Shown: one piece after another, positions 20,504 through 31,370 of the stretch | How the letters are laid out: each line of letters begins with the position of its first letter | Position numbering within the stretch: position 1 is the first letter of the stretch | Source of the DNA: Vavraia culicis subsp. floridensis | Lineage: Eukaryota > Microsporidia > Pleistophoridae | NCBI RefSeq assembly: GCF_000192795.1 | Contig: NW_007360642.1 | Coordinates: 1-58,785 of the forward strand | DNA: 58,785 nucleotides | Direction of reading: 5' to 3' | Notes under the pieces: model-generated | What the model saw: only the letters and a program-made list of their open reading frames with translations | The model's database searches: none | Told to the model about the DNA's origin: nothing | Translations under genes and position numbers: made by a program

Positions 20504-21868
20504 ATGGAAAATGAAAACACATTGTTCATGGATAATAACTCAGCGCAAATAGGAAGGCATCTCCTGTCTTATGAGGCTGATGAAAATATTGCTATAGCTG
20601 TTTCCACAGAGAGACACTCCGAGTTTAAGTACCACTATGTGAGGATGGTCAAGGGACTGAAGAATTTTTATAATTTGGTAAATGACCATGGTATTTATCA
20701 TTCCGAGGTATGGAAGAGCACACTTGAAGAAAACAAGGTATTGGTGATCGTACTGATCATAGTAGTGATTCTGCTGATCATTCTTATCGTGATAGCACAT
20801 AAGATTGATAAACCGTACTTCATCTACGATGATACTATCTACTACGCCACGGGCAACAATATCCGAAGCAGACCTGTCGATGACGGTATAAGGAACAGAG
20901 TAGCATTGATCGGACACATCAACAGCTATGAGCTGAATCCTGACGAGCTGACACAAGAATGCATGCGCACGAGATCCGGAAGAAAGGCTTTAGAATATAC
21001 GCCTTCTTGTAAGAGAGTTATGGAAAATTTCGATGAGCCTTGCTACGAAGAAATGATGCTGAAAATCAGGAACAGATCCGATTATAAAGCCGAAATTTTT
21101 GAGAAAATTCTGGTTCTGAATGACAAGGAGCATCTTATTCGGCCTTTCGATCTTCCATCAAATTTTGAACAAAACCAATCTGATGGATCATACTATGATG
21201 ACCGTGCGAAATCATCATCAGGACTAACAAACATGAGACATACGGAAAATAACATGTCCCATGCAATATCCACATCTATTTACCCGAGAAGCATTTATGA
21301 AGCTGGAACAACACCATCAACCTCACTGGCCTCGTACAGCACATCAAATGTTAAAAGCCATGATCGTCGGAACAAGCAATGGAGAGGAAATGAGGTTGAA
21401 AGTATTCCGATGCGCACAATGAAAATTTCGATGCCAGGGCCAGCAAATAACGACGACGATGATACGTCGACATTTACGTCAGTTTCTCAGCAGGGAAACA
21501 GGGGAATGTCACATTTGAGGTCTAAATTGAGCAAACATTTCTCATCGCACTGGTTGCCTGTAACGAATAATGAACATTCTAGTCAGCGACCAATGAACGG
21601 CTGTCCATCAAATCGTGGAAGGGATTCACCTATAACTAACACAAGCAGTAACTTGGCTGGTCATAGTCGCCAAGGTTTGGCAAAATCGTTACACACACAG
21701 CAACCATTCCTCAAGCAAACAAAGGATAACCTGATGATGAAATTCCTTGGCACACTGCCGGATAAGCCTATCCGTGTCCCTGAAAATAATGACGAGGAAA
21801 GCTCAATCTTTACCAATAGCAGTAATTCTAACCGCAAAAATCCAAAATCACAGCGTTCATACTGTTGA
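20504..21868 (+). CDS. Hypothetical single-pass membrane protein
   Basis: The 454-residue product is not recognised. One very hydrophobic segment of Ile/Val/Leu lies at residues 79-98, flanked by ENK on the N-side and HKIDK on the C-side. There is no N-terminal signal peptide, so this could be a signal-anchor protein with either end outward. The 80-residue N-terminal part is compact. The long C-terminal part (about 210-454) is polar, rich in Ser, Asn, Thr, Arg and Gln, with low-complexity stretches, as in an intrinsically disordered tail. ATG 20504 is supported by a TATA-like box and a GGG tract. No homologue is apparent; lineage-specific. Confidence 0.7.
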   Translation: MENENTLFMDNNSAQIGRHLLSYEADENIAIAVSTERHSEFKYHYVRMVKGLKNFYNLVNDHGIYHSEVWKSTLEENKVLVIVLIIVVILLIILIVIAHKIDKPYFIYDDTIYYATGNNIRSRPVDDGIRNRVALIGHINSYELNPDELTQECMRTRSGRKALEYTPSCKRVMENFDEPCYEEMMLKIRNRSDYKAEIFEKILVLNDKEHLIRPFDLPSNFEQNQSDGSYYDDRAKSSSGLTNMRHTENNMSHAISTSIYPRSIYEAGTTPSTSLASYSTSNVKSHDRRNKQWRGNEVESIPMRTMKISMPGPANNDDDDTSTFTSVSQQGNRGMSHLRSKLSKHFSSHWLPVTNNEHSSQRPMNGCPSNRGRDSPITNTSSNLAGHSRQGLAKSLHTQQPFLKQTKDNLMMKFLGTLPDKPIRVPENNDEESSIFTNSSNSNRKNPKSQRSYC

Positions 21869-22160
21869 GCGCTTAAGTTTGACCCTTGCAGTTCTCATGA
21901 GCGTGTTTTACAGATTTTCATGAAACGGGTCCTGCAGTCAAAATACGTTTCAAGAGACAAATCTCGGGTTGCACACGGTGTCACCATATTAAAAGTACTT
22001 AATCTCAGCACAGAAGGTATGAGGCATCTTTTAACAACAATGAAATAAAAAGAATTGGAAAATATTGCAGTGGCAATTATTTTCGATACTCCCTATGCTG
22101 TTTAGTCAATTATTTTACTACCATAGCCTTGTATTTACAACGTTGTACAGCCGTATGTTC

Positions 22161-22239
22161 ATTAATAGCCGTTTATTTATCTTCTCATATCATAACATCC
22201 GAACAACACGTTCTTCTAGTCTGCTAGAGCTGGCATATA
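22161..22239 (+). repeat. Dispersed degenerate repeat, copy
   Basis: Shares the order TTATTT, CTTCTCA, AACATCCGAACAA, then TGCTAGAGCTGGCAT with sequences at 30251, 34971 and 41261. Copies are diverged by substitutions and small gaps. Confidence 0.45.
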
Positions 22240-22728
22240 CACGAGATATAAGACTGGTCAGCTAAAAACTTTATTTCTAATATTATTTGATGATCGGTGA
22301 AGGTGGTTTTTGTCTGTTTGAAAGAGACAAGCTCTTATGCATCCAAGCATAGACTACATCAACGTTTTTAGTTCCTTATGCTTGTACTTTGTAAAGATTA
22401 CATGATGTGTTGGTAAGCAGTGCCTTATTGATAAAGATAATGAAGTATATTCGATACAGCAAACACCTTGTTCTGCTATCTGATCACCTCATAGGATAAA
22501 GGGGAAGAACCAGAACATCCCTTGAGCAAGGCTCAAATATAGCCAAGCGTACACTTCTCAACAACTGCCATAAAGATAGTATGAAATATGATTCATCGCT
22601 TTATAGCTGAGAAATGAGTGTAAATATGCTGGCAGCTTTATTAGTTGTTGGCTTAATACACATGAATCGATATAACAAGCTCATATTGTCAATTCAACGT
22701 ACAAATGGTTTGCTGTGATATAATAAGC

Positions 22729-22839
22729 CGTTCATTGTATGGATTGCACCGAGATAAATGCTGATTGCACTGTATTTTGAAGAACGTTCATTGTATGGAT
22801 TGCACCGAGATAAATGCTGATTGCACTGTATTTGAAGAA
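22729..22839 (+). repeat. Tandem duplication, period 56 bp
   Basis: Two adjacent copies (22729-22784 and 22785-22839), each starting CGTTCATTGTATGG and ending TTTGAAGAA. They are identical except for one missing T in the second. Confidence 0.95.
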
Positions 22840-23300
22840 ACTGCAACAATTAACCTTTTATAAACATAATTGCTTAAAGTTATGATCTCGTTGTATCAAC
22901 ATTAAATAAAATGTCCTTCTAAGCAGCAATAACAGGCAAAACCTCACATTCTGGTAATGCTGTTTATTTAAATATCATTCCGTTGTATCAAAGGTACATT
23001 TCACAGTCATGTACTACGATAACACTTCGTTAATAAACTCTTTTGGCCTAAAAATACCGTAATTAATTCGTTGAATGGCAGTCAAGCCACTGACACGGCA
23101 GGTGGTAGCGTACAAGATTAAACTCCGCATACTACAATAGTACGGTGCTCAATGGTTGTGCTCTTGTGTGAGTAAAAACGATTAAACATGGCAGTATGAC
23201 CGTGTAATGGTGTATTGTGTTGCTTGTGCCGCATCGAGAGACCTTCGAAGAGCGTAGAAAAGAACTTATTTTCCATTTTTTTTTCTTTTTCCAGCACCCC

Positions 23301-25742
23301 ATGCTGTTCTATGTCCTACTGATAGAGCAGGTTTCGGATACCAAAATACGGATCTACGGCAAGGAGAGGCTAAGGGTTGGGGATAGCGGCCGAATGACGT
23401 ATGGCGAAAAAATGGCAATAACGCTCACCGTTAAACCGGAGCACTTGCATTACATGGGTTTGATGGACAAGGATGTTCTTTCAAATGTGGATTATGAAAC
23501 GGTGGTAAAGAAAAACTATTTTTATGCCGATTTGCCGGCCAATCTAGAATTGATCAAGTGTAATAAGAAGAACTTGAAGGGTGCCGTTAGATCCTTTACC
23601 GAGTTCTCTTCTCCAGCAGAACAGTTCATAATTACTAAACGAATTAGGGGACCTGGAATAGTAGAAATTTCTGAGATATACGAAACAAACACAGAGCTGA
23701 TCACCAAAGAAGAAGACATCAAATTTATGGAGCATGCTGAGTACCCCCCACTTATAATAGGAGCTCTTTTCGTAGCAGATACGTTGTTAAAGGTTAATCT
23801 GTACAGAATGGAAGACAGAAAACACGTTTTTCTAAAGGTAATCAATTTTACCGATATAAGAAGTGAATCGGTCGATGTTCTGGTCCATCACAACATGCAT
23901 TTGAAGAGTATTAGTGGAGTATGGGTGATTGACACGTTTGAGTGTGCAAAACAACTCATGAGGGGACGGTCTTTCTGTCTTAATGAGATCCTGGGCAGGA
24001 ACTTGCTAGAGAACAGCGCGAGTGATGGCTATCAGAACGGTAACTGTGGTAAGAAATATGCAGAAGATACCTTTTGTGCGCTGATTAAGCTCGGAGTTCT
24101 TGATTTGTGCAAAGAGTTGTGTGAGATTACAGGGCACCAGTTGGACCGTACCATAACTTTTAGAGCAGAGAGAACGGAGTATCTCTTGATGCACAGCATG
24201 TATCAGAAGAAATGGTTGATTTGCAGGGAACGAAAAGGAAATAATCATTATACAGGTGGGCTGGTTCTTGAACCACGAACTGGTCTGTTTGAAAACATCA
24301 TCCTGATCGATTTTAACAGTTTGTATCCTTCGATAATAATCGAGGAGAATCTTTGCTTCTCGACCATTAATAGAAAAGCACGTGCCGGCAAAGAAAATGT
24401 TGATGGTGCATGTGCTGGCAACACGGAGGAAATGGCATTGTTGCCCGCGATACTTAGCACGTTGATTACAAGAAGAAAGAAATTGAAGCAAGAGCTGGTG
24501 AAGAAGTATTCGTCTACGTATGATGCACGACAGAAGGCCCTAAAAATCACGGCAAATGCTATTTATGGGTGCCTGGGAAGTACTGGCCGATTTTCAAATC
24601 TAGAGATGGCGGCTTTCATCACGGGTCGGGGCAGGGAACTGTTGATGAAGGCGAAATCGGAAATAGAGAAAATAGGACTGACGGTATTGTACGGAGATAC
24701 CGATTCTCTGATGATAAAGAGTGACTGCAGTGTTGAAGAGATACCGTCTTTGGCACAAAAGATCTGTGCCAGCATTAATAATCACTACAAATTCATAAGC
24801 ATTGAAATGGAGGATATTTTCGAGAGGATAATTTTGTACACGAAGAAGAAGTACGCGGGCATTACAGTGAAAAAGGAAATAATACTCAAGGGAATTGAGA
24901 GAAGAGATTACTGCATGCTAAGTAATCAGTTCATATACGATGTTATATGGATCCTTCTAACATCTAGCGATCACAATTTGGTAATGAAAAGGCTTATAGA
25001 GCTAAAAACTAATTTAAAAACATACGGCAAGGAAAATTTCGTGCTTGAACGAATGCTTAACAAGGATCCTGAGAAGTACACAACACCTGAGGGATCGCCC
25101 CAGGTACAACTTGCATTGAGGATCAATGAGCACATCACGAAAAACAACTTGAAAATGCCTTTGTACAAGAAGAACGACATAATATCGTACGTAATGGGTC
25201 ATGATGGTGCCTTTCTTCCGACAGAGAGCTTAGAGATCAACTACGAGTACTATCTAGAACAGCAATTTCTTACTCCATTTTTCCGACTTGTCGGTGTGCT
25301 CAAAAATTTCAATGTAGATGCCGTACGAAGACTTTTCAACATACAAAAGCGTGTTGTTTCTTCTTTGCGTATAACCACGCCTTGCTGCAACACGCCACAG
25401 TCACAGACAGCTTTCTGCAACACATGCAATGCTGAAATAGACAAAAATTTCTTGCGCAATCAGGCCATCGATAATTTACGTGCAGAGATTGAGCTTTTGT
25501 ATGAACGCAAAGTGATGTGCCCGAATTGTGATAATGAGCAAGGTCTGTTCCTTAATTGCTTTAACTGCGGCTCCAACATTCCAAGAAAGACGCGTAATAA
25601 GGAGTTCGATGATTTTCTTGACGATTGCCGCGGTACATTTCCCTCTTTCGAGATAGATGAAATAACGAAGATGAGTGAGTACAGAACGGTAAATCTGTTC
25701 TTATATTTTAGGGAGGAAATTGAGAGGAGTTTTACAAAGTAG
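23301..25742 (+). CDS. POL1: DNA polymerase alpha catalytic subunit
   Basis: B-family polymerase that extends primase-made RNA primers. The 813-residue product has motif A DFNSLYPSIIIEENLCFST (D337), in the pol-alpha form, not the delta or epsilon form. Motif B is KITANAIYGCLG from K415 and motif C is YGDTDS (D466, D468). The block ERTEYLLMHSMYQKKW...GGLVLEPRTG before motif A also fits pol alpha. Two C-terminal Cys clusters (695/696, 706, 709 and 740, 743, 753, 756) match the zinc modules that bind the B subunit. It is much shorter than yeast or human p180 (about 1,460 aa): the N-terminal extension is gone and the exonuclease-like domain is trimmed. The open frame begins at GTG 23217; ATG 23301 directly preceded by CCCC is preferred. 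Confidence 0.95.
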   Translation: MLFYVLLIEQVSDTKIRIYGKERLRVGDSGRMTYGEKMAITLTVKPEHLHYMGLMDKDVLSNVDYETVVKKNYFYADLPANLELIKCNKKNLKGAVRSFTEFSSPAEQFIITKRIRGPGIVEISEIYETNTELITKEEDIKFMEHAEYPPLIIGALFVADTLLKVNLYRMEDRKHVFLKVINFTDIRSESVDVLVHHNMHLKSISGVWVIDTFECAKQLMRGRSFCLNEILGRNLLENSASDGYQNGNCGKKYAEDTFCALIKLGVLDLCKELCEITGHQLDRTITFRAERTEYLLMHSMYQKKWLICRERKGNNHYTGGLVLEPRTGLFENIILIDFNSLYPSIIIEENLCFSTINRKARAGKENVDGACAGNTEEMALLPAILSTLITRRKKLKQELVKKYSSTYDARQKALKITANAIYGCLGSTGRFSNLEMAAFITGRGRELLMKAKSEIEKIGLTVLYGDTDSLMIKSDCSVEEIPSLAQKICASINNHYKFISIEMEDIFERIILYTKKKYAGITVKKEIILKGIERRDYCMLSNQFIYDVIWILLTSSDHNLVMKRLIELKTNLKTYGKENFVLERMLNKDPEKYTTPEGSPQVQLALRINEHITKNNLKMPLYKKNDIISYVMGHDGAFLPTESLEINYEYYLEQQFLTPFFRLVGVLKNFNVDAVRRLFNIQKRVVSSLRITTPCCNTPQSQTAFCNTCNAEIDKNFLRNQAIDNLRAEIELLYERKVMCPNCDNEQGLFLNCFNCGSNIPRKTRNKEFDDFLDDCRGTFPSFEIDEITKMSEYRTVNLFLYFREEIERSFTK

Positions 25743-27517
25743 TACTGTGCCCTAATGGGGAATAAGACATGCTTATTTTGTTGTGCATTCCCCATGATAT
25801 GTTACCATTTATTCTCCACAGAGCAGGCGACTGTTTTTGATAGTTTCATTACCGCTCATTAATTTTTTGTTCCATCGTTCGTGAATGGTGAAGATCAACG
25901 TAGCAAATCAAACATTTAACACGTGTTAAAGCTATGATAATGAAATAAACTTTGTTATGAATGTTTATTGTTTAGACAGTTTCTTCTCATGCTATGTTTG
26001 AATAAGGCATCATCCTTTGATAGCTATTATTTACGGCCTTGTCTGATTCGCAGTCTTTTCCATCAATTCGTGCTATGCTAAATTCTTCAAGGTTTATTTC
26101 TACCTTTCTAGTCCACCTTCGATATGAAGAGCGTTTCGGCTGTGCAATAAGTGATCTAACAGTGCTTGGTATGTGTTCATATGACCTAAAGTATGAATCT
26201 ATTCAAAAAATATGAAATAGCGAGCTGCAAAAATGCTGAGGTTCAAAACTTAGTACATGAAATAAACACAGCAGACAAGTTTTTATATCATATCCTGTCA
26301 TAGGCTTTTAGTGCTGTGGACTTGTTTGGCTGAAGAAAAATTGGTGATAACCACGTTGCGCTAGGCCAATGTGGTAGACCATAAGATTGAAAGGGTTTTA
26401 TCCGAGGGAACACTCGTTAACTGTGGGTGGGCGCGGTTCCAATCCGATAAATGCTCATCGATTTGAAGGCTATAACTGAAGCAATAGCTGATCTTTAGAT
26501 CATTTCTGTGCGGCTGCCCAGCAACTCCAGTGCAGGATCGTTTTAGAATATAACAGTAGAATCAATGCTAGCCCGTTATTACGAAGACAAAGGCCAAAAA
26601 GCTGATTTAGCAAGACGTCATACACAGAGCATGCTAAATGTGGTATTTTAACAAGCTCTTTGATGAACAAACAACATTCTTAAAACATGCTTAACAGGCC
26701 AATCCTAATATGTTCTTCATGAAGGATGGTATTTCGTGTTTGACAGTCAAACAAATCGCACAAGATATCGTTGAAGATCTGGCTCGGACAGATGCGCAAA
26801 GAGAATACCGAATAACCGAGTCAACTAGTTTCGTATGATCTTTTATGTCGTGGCATAAAATATACCATCAAATGAACAAACTTATTCATCGTTGATGATC
26901 ACGAGCAACTCTACGTACACAGAACCTGGAGAATAAGCCATCCGTACTCAGTCAGAAACCAATAGACCATTTCTTCTGACCCTGATAATCAAAACACATC
27001 CATAGATCCGTAATAAGCTTTAATAGGTGTGTTATATGGTTATTCGTAGCTAGCAAATCATTTAATGGAAACCAATAATACTCAAAATATGCCATTAGAT
27101 GGTGATATTCCGATTTGCACAGCCATTTTTCATACAGTTGTTTTAATAGAACGTGGTTCATCTATAATTTAAGGCATACCACCTAAAAAAACATATTTTT
27201 GACTTTTTTATATCACACGCACTTCCTGGTTTGCTCACATCCTCCTGTATCCTGCCAGACCGTATTTTATCAAAAAAATTTTGCGTTCTAAATTTAAAAA
27301 TTGTAAAAAATTTTACCCCCGTGTGGATGATTATACTGATCAGTCCTGCTACTGAGCAATGATGAAATCAACTATGACACACCATTTTTCAAAACACCTT
27401 TTTCATTTGTTCATTAAATCTTAGTTTCTAATAGGTGTTTCTAGTATTTTTATCACTGTTCGATTGTATTCGTTATCCTGGCTTATAATGTCACCAAGTG
27501 AATAAAGGAGAAGTTAG
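25743..27517. other. Long intergenic region
   Basis: No gene with support. A 69-codon minus frame (26952-27161, ATG start) and a 43-codon plus frame near 26709 resemble nothing known. A pair of Pol III box-like sequences occurs at 26362-26445 but does not fold as a tRNA by eye. Confidence 0.5.
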
Positions 27518-28111
27518 ATGGCAAGAACACACAGGAACAGAGGGCTCTGCTCCGGTGTTAAACAGCGTTTTAAGCAACTCTACGAATACTTCTTCACGAA
27601 AAAAATAAGGGTGGCCTTTATTGGGCTTAGCGACTCTGGCAAGTCCTCGTTTGTATCTCCTCTCTTCGAGAACAGATTTTTACAGGATATGAATTCACCT
27701 GAGGTGAGAATACAGGAAAAGAAGATGGATAACATCAAGGTTCTAATATATGACATTCCCGGCGATTCTAGTTCAGTTTCGAAATGGGATCACTACTATA
27801 AGAAATCGGATGTAATCATTTTCTTCCTGAACTCAACGGCTGACGAGGAAACACGAACAAAATCGAAAAACGAATTGCATTCGCTGCTCTATAGGAACAT
27901 GTGGATGAGGAAAAATCTGCTGATTCTTGGATCAAAGAACGACTTGCCCAGTTCGATGTCCTGCAAGGACATTATTTTGGCGTTGGATTTAATGGCGATT
28001 GTTGATAGAGAAGTAGCATGTTATTCTATTTCAAGCAAAAACTTGACCAACATAGATTTGGTACGCGAGTGGATGGTTGAGCAGGCAGCTCTGGTTGGCG
28101 ATATGAAATGA
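27518..28111 (+). CDS. ARL8: Arl8-like small GTPase, degenerate
   Basis: Arf-like GTPase of 197 residues. The P-loop GLSDSGKSS lies at 36-44. The C-terminal half is diagnostic: ELHSLLYRN, LILGSKNDLP and LDLMAIVDREVACYSIS...NIDLVREWM closely track Arl8, which in other eukaryotes links lysosome-related or secretory organelles to kinesin. Switch II reads YDIPGDS at 78-84 instead of WDxGGQ, so the catalytic Gln is absent. The guanine-specificity motif is SKND (139-142) instead of NKxD, and the switch I Thr is not evident. Slow or absent hydrolysis is therefore likely. Like Arl8 it lacks Gly2 for myristoylation; here the N-terminus is basic (MARTHRNRG). ATG 27518 is used; no CCC motif or clear TATA box is seen. 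Confidence 0.75.
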   Translation: MARTHRNRGLCSGVKQRFKQLYEYFFTKKIRVAFIGLSDSGKSSFVSPLFENRFLQDMNSPEVRIQEKKMDNIKVLIYDIPGDSSSVSKWDHYYKKSDVIIFFLNSTADEETRTKSKNELHSLLYRNMWMRKNLLILGSKNDLPSSMSCKDIILALDLMAIVDREVACYSISSKNLTNIDLVREWMVEQAALVGDMK

Positions 28112-29262
28112 AATTAGATGATATCATTTGAGAAATGTTTAGTATAAATAAATTAAACAACCATTCACAGTTATTGAATACGGTTATTTTGCTATATTGA
28201 TCCACACTTGGACGCGATCATGTCTCATGACGTGCAAGTAGTGATTGGTAACTGCTTGATGGTGAATCGTAACAGAACACCATGAGTTATTGTCCAACCC
28301 TTGCATATCATCAAACATGCATCGGTGGTTTTATCCTTGAAATGACGGATTACTTAGATCTTTAACAAATTGCCATTTTTTTATCGGCAGAAAAGCAGAT
28401 TAACAACATCCGTGTTTTTTACTAGGGGCATGTCTATGTATACACCATTCTCTCACGTAGCAGAGATCTTCTAAACGGTAATTTCTTACTGTTTAGTGAA
28501 GTTTTTCAGTATATTTGGTATAATTTCATTTTGTAGCAAAACTTGATTTGTAGATCATCATGAGATCTTTCAAGGCCAACTAGTAATATTTAATACCGAG
28601 CACTTTTATTTTGAATGAGAAAACTACCAAATTTAGCATCGTTATGTTCTACTCAGTGCAAATTGAATTTCATAAAAAGCAATAAAAAAATTTTTAAAGA
28701 AACGCTCATCAACCAATCGGTCGATGATAAAGCGATAACATGCAAAAATAGCGCTTAAAAGAACAAATAACATGAAATAGAGGACGTAGTAGCGTAGTGT
28801 ACAAACTTTTATCTCCCTTTACTGAGAATATAACAAACTACATCTTGTAAATTATCTGATATATCAGCTATCATCGCAGCGATGATATTAAAGGTCCAAA
28901 TATCTATGTAAATCTCCTAAAAAGGTATATGATCTGCTCGATGTGTGCCATAAATTGTGAAATATCATCCTACAAACGTTTTAAACAGTTTAAATTATCG
29001 CTTTGGTGTTGTTGTTCCTGTAACTAAGAATCGCTCTCATTCACCCGATACCATCCGTACCAAAAAGCATATTTATTCGTGTCCTGCATCCGTGGTTCAA
29101 GCATCTACGAACAAGAGCACTGAACAAGTTTACTAGGGCCAGTGGCGACAGACCAACACTCTTCGCTCCGTACTTCCATGTTGGTAAAGGAGGGCTGTCC
29201 ATATTTGTAATTGACCTCCTTGGTCAACCGGGCATCCATAGGCCCCTGAATTACTTAAAGAC
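28112..29262. other. Intergenic region
   Basis: AT-rich, no gene recognised. CCCC at 29243-29246 lies 16 nt before the next ATG. Confidence 0.6.
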
Positions 29263-30126
29263 ATGGAGAACAACGAATCGGTAGAGCATGAAACAGTAAA
29301 TGACAAAGATAAGAGGATAAAAACACTCAAAAATGTTTTAAAACATAGCTGCATCATATTGAGCCTCATTATTTATTGCACATTCGCCATTTTGTTCACA
29401 TTTCAAAATCGTTTTATTTTCAAAAAATCAGAAAATTTTGTCTCCTCAGAAACACACAGCTGGTTTACAATGTCATTCTCAATATCAATATCGATTGGCA
29501 CAGAAAATCATATTAATTTTGGTACCGTAGAACATGGCAGTGATACTGATCTATTTCTTTTCCATGATAGAACGATGAACACAATTGCATTGAACGAAAT
29601 GATGGCGGGATTAACGCGCTATAACATAATTTATTACCATGCAAAGGAATACGAGGATGGCACGTTCATCAAAGATACGAAAAAAACGCTTGAGAATATT
29701 AGGACTCTTGTAGAGTTTATGAGTTATAGAAGAAATAAGGTGGTCGTGTATGGGCAATCATTTGGTTGTTATTTAGCGCTTCTGTCCACAAAAATTATGG
29801 ATAAGAAACTAACACTAGTTCTAGCAAATCCTTTTTTTTCATTTCGATCGGTTGTAAAACATCAGTTCTTTCTTCCCCTACACCTCCTGCTTGTAAATGA
29901 TTGCAACAATTACAAGTTGTTGAAGAAATTTAATGGTAAAATGATGTTAATTTTATCGGAGAATGATGCATATTTGCCGAAAAATGATATTAAAAAGATG
30001 AGAGAGCTTACCGAGTCGAAGAATGGGCAGATCTTTGTTATTGAGGGTGCTGGTCATTTTGATGTGAGTAAGAAAGATCAATTCTACACCATTCTAAATA
30101 ATGACATAGCCAGAGAGGTCGAGTAG
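29263..30126 (+). CDS. Membrane-anchored alpha/beta hydrolase, BEM46/ABHD13-like, copy 1
   Basis: Serine hydrolase fold, 287 residues. A hydrophobic segment at about 29-47 is followed by FTFQNRFIFK, the pattern seen after the N-terminal anchor of BEM46/ABHD13 proteins. The likely triad is S166 in GQSFG, D235 in SENDAYLP and H265 in GAGHFD. The oxyanion-side HG of the family appears here as HD (FFHD-type sequence LFHDRTM). The substrate is unknown. It is a tandem paralogue of the gene at 31371-32225, same strand, 1.2 kb away. The ATG has CCCC 16 nt upstream. The antisense frame over its start is a shadow. Confidence 0.82.
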   Translation: MENNESVEHETVNDKDKRIKTLKNVLKHSCIILSLIIYCTFAILFTFQNRFIFKKSENFVSSETHSWFTMSFSISISIGTENHINFGTVEHGSDTDLFLFHDRTMNTIALNEMMAGLTRYNIIYYHAKEYEDGTFIKDTKKTLENIRTLVEFMSYRRNKVVVYGQSFGCYLALLSTKIMDKKLTLVLANPFFSFRSVVKHQFFLPLHLLLVNDCNNYKLLKKFNGKMMLILSENDAYLPKNDIKKMRELTESKNGQIFVIEGAGHFDVSKKDQFYTILNNDIAREVE

Positions 30127-31370
30127 TGTAAGTATATAAAAATGAGAAGAACTAATTTTGCACTATCCTTGTTATGGGAAGATGCTTTATCTATTGTTTG
30201 CATTGATAATTTGTAATTTTAACAGCCATTATTAGTGTGTGGTATTCTTTTACTAAAAATACTTTTACTTCCTCACACATCAACAACATCCAAACAATAC
30301 AATTCTCTGATCTGCTGGGACCGAACATGGCCACACTTATGTTGTGGTGTAATATGCTTAATGGCCTTCAGTTATGGGCTCAGAACGTGGATATAGTTCA
30401 TAATTATAAACGGTAATTTTGAATTTGTTGCTGTATTTATTACGTTACACTTCCATTTTATTCTATATTGAAATGGTGAAAGGTGTTATTTCAGCTGGTG
30501 ATGAAAGACAAGCAACACAATTAATTTCTTTTAATCGGTTTTAATGACAAAAATTGTGTAATTAAACCGTTTTTTCTACCAAGGATCAGAATTATTTTTG
30601 AATCTGTAAATCCTGGGTCTGCACTCTATCATACCCGTATAGTGGTCATGGCTCCTGGTGAAGCTTCTTTCCCATATGTTGTTGTATACTAGCAACCGGG
30701 CAGTCATAAAAATCGTGTCGTATATCATCTTGCAACAGTGAAGACTCCACATTCTTTATGAACATCACCTACGAGTTAACACTTTCTGTCTTCTGAGCAC
30801 ATTTTCTGCCAACTCGTCTCTTTGGCATGACGACCTGTGCCTCCATCTTCACGTATTTGTTTACCAGAAGAGAACCAACCCTGGTTGTTGTGAGCAGCAA
30901 AGTCAATCTCCTGGCCCGACTGCCAAGTTACAGCTCGACTGTTTAAATCATTTTTCGTGTATTTCAATTCACAACGCTGATGGTGTGCACCAACAATTCT
31001 ATGTTCCGTGTTTTTCAATTCAGGCACTTTTACCAAATCTGTAACCATCTATATAAAAGAGATTAAATGAATCAATTTATCGCTAATGGTGGAGTATTGT
31101 TTGAAATGACTCATTTGCTATGTTACCAGGTGGATAATATTACTTTTATATGGATAAATGAGTGCTTTCGGCATATCAACCAAGGATGCATTGCCAACAT
31201 GCACTTGACGAGGTATCGCGATTTCATGGCAAAACCGTTGAAACACCTAAGACTTTGCAGACAAATGTCGGGATAAAGATTGGTTCATAATATTTACGTG
31301 TTTATTTGATTGGTTGTTTGATAAATTACAAATCCTCAATACGCCACTCCTTTAGAACTACCCATAGAAA
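30127..31370. other. Spacer between the two hydrolase paralogues
   Basis: Contains a dispersed-repeat copy (30251-30335). A 90-codon minus frame with ATG (30776-31048), rich in Gln, His, Lys and Trp, was noticed but resembles no protein. CCC at 31361-31363 belongs to the second hydrolase. Confidence 0.5.
30251..30335 (+). repeat. Dispersed degenerate repeat, copy
   Basis: Order CTAAAAAT, CTTTTACTT, CCTCACACATCAACAACATC, CAAACAATAC, TCTGCTGGGACC as in the copies at 34971 and 22161. Confidence 0.45.

Larger units (their letters stand above)
21869..23300. other. Intergenic region with repeats
   Basis: Holds one copy of the dispersed repeat (22161-22239) and a 56-bp tandem duplication (22729-22839). 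CCCC at 23297-23300 directly abuts the POL1 ATG. No gene recognised. Confidence 0.6.

Noticed and set aside
26952..27161. 69-codon minus ORF with an ATG
   Set aside because: Aromatic-rich but isolated; no promoter motif or family, in AT-rich spacer where such ORFs arise by chance.
30776..31048. 90-codon minus ORF with an ATG between the two hydrolases
   Set aside because: No promoter motif, no recognisable domain, and unusual Gln/His/Trp-rich composition. Kept only as a note.
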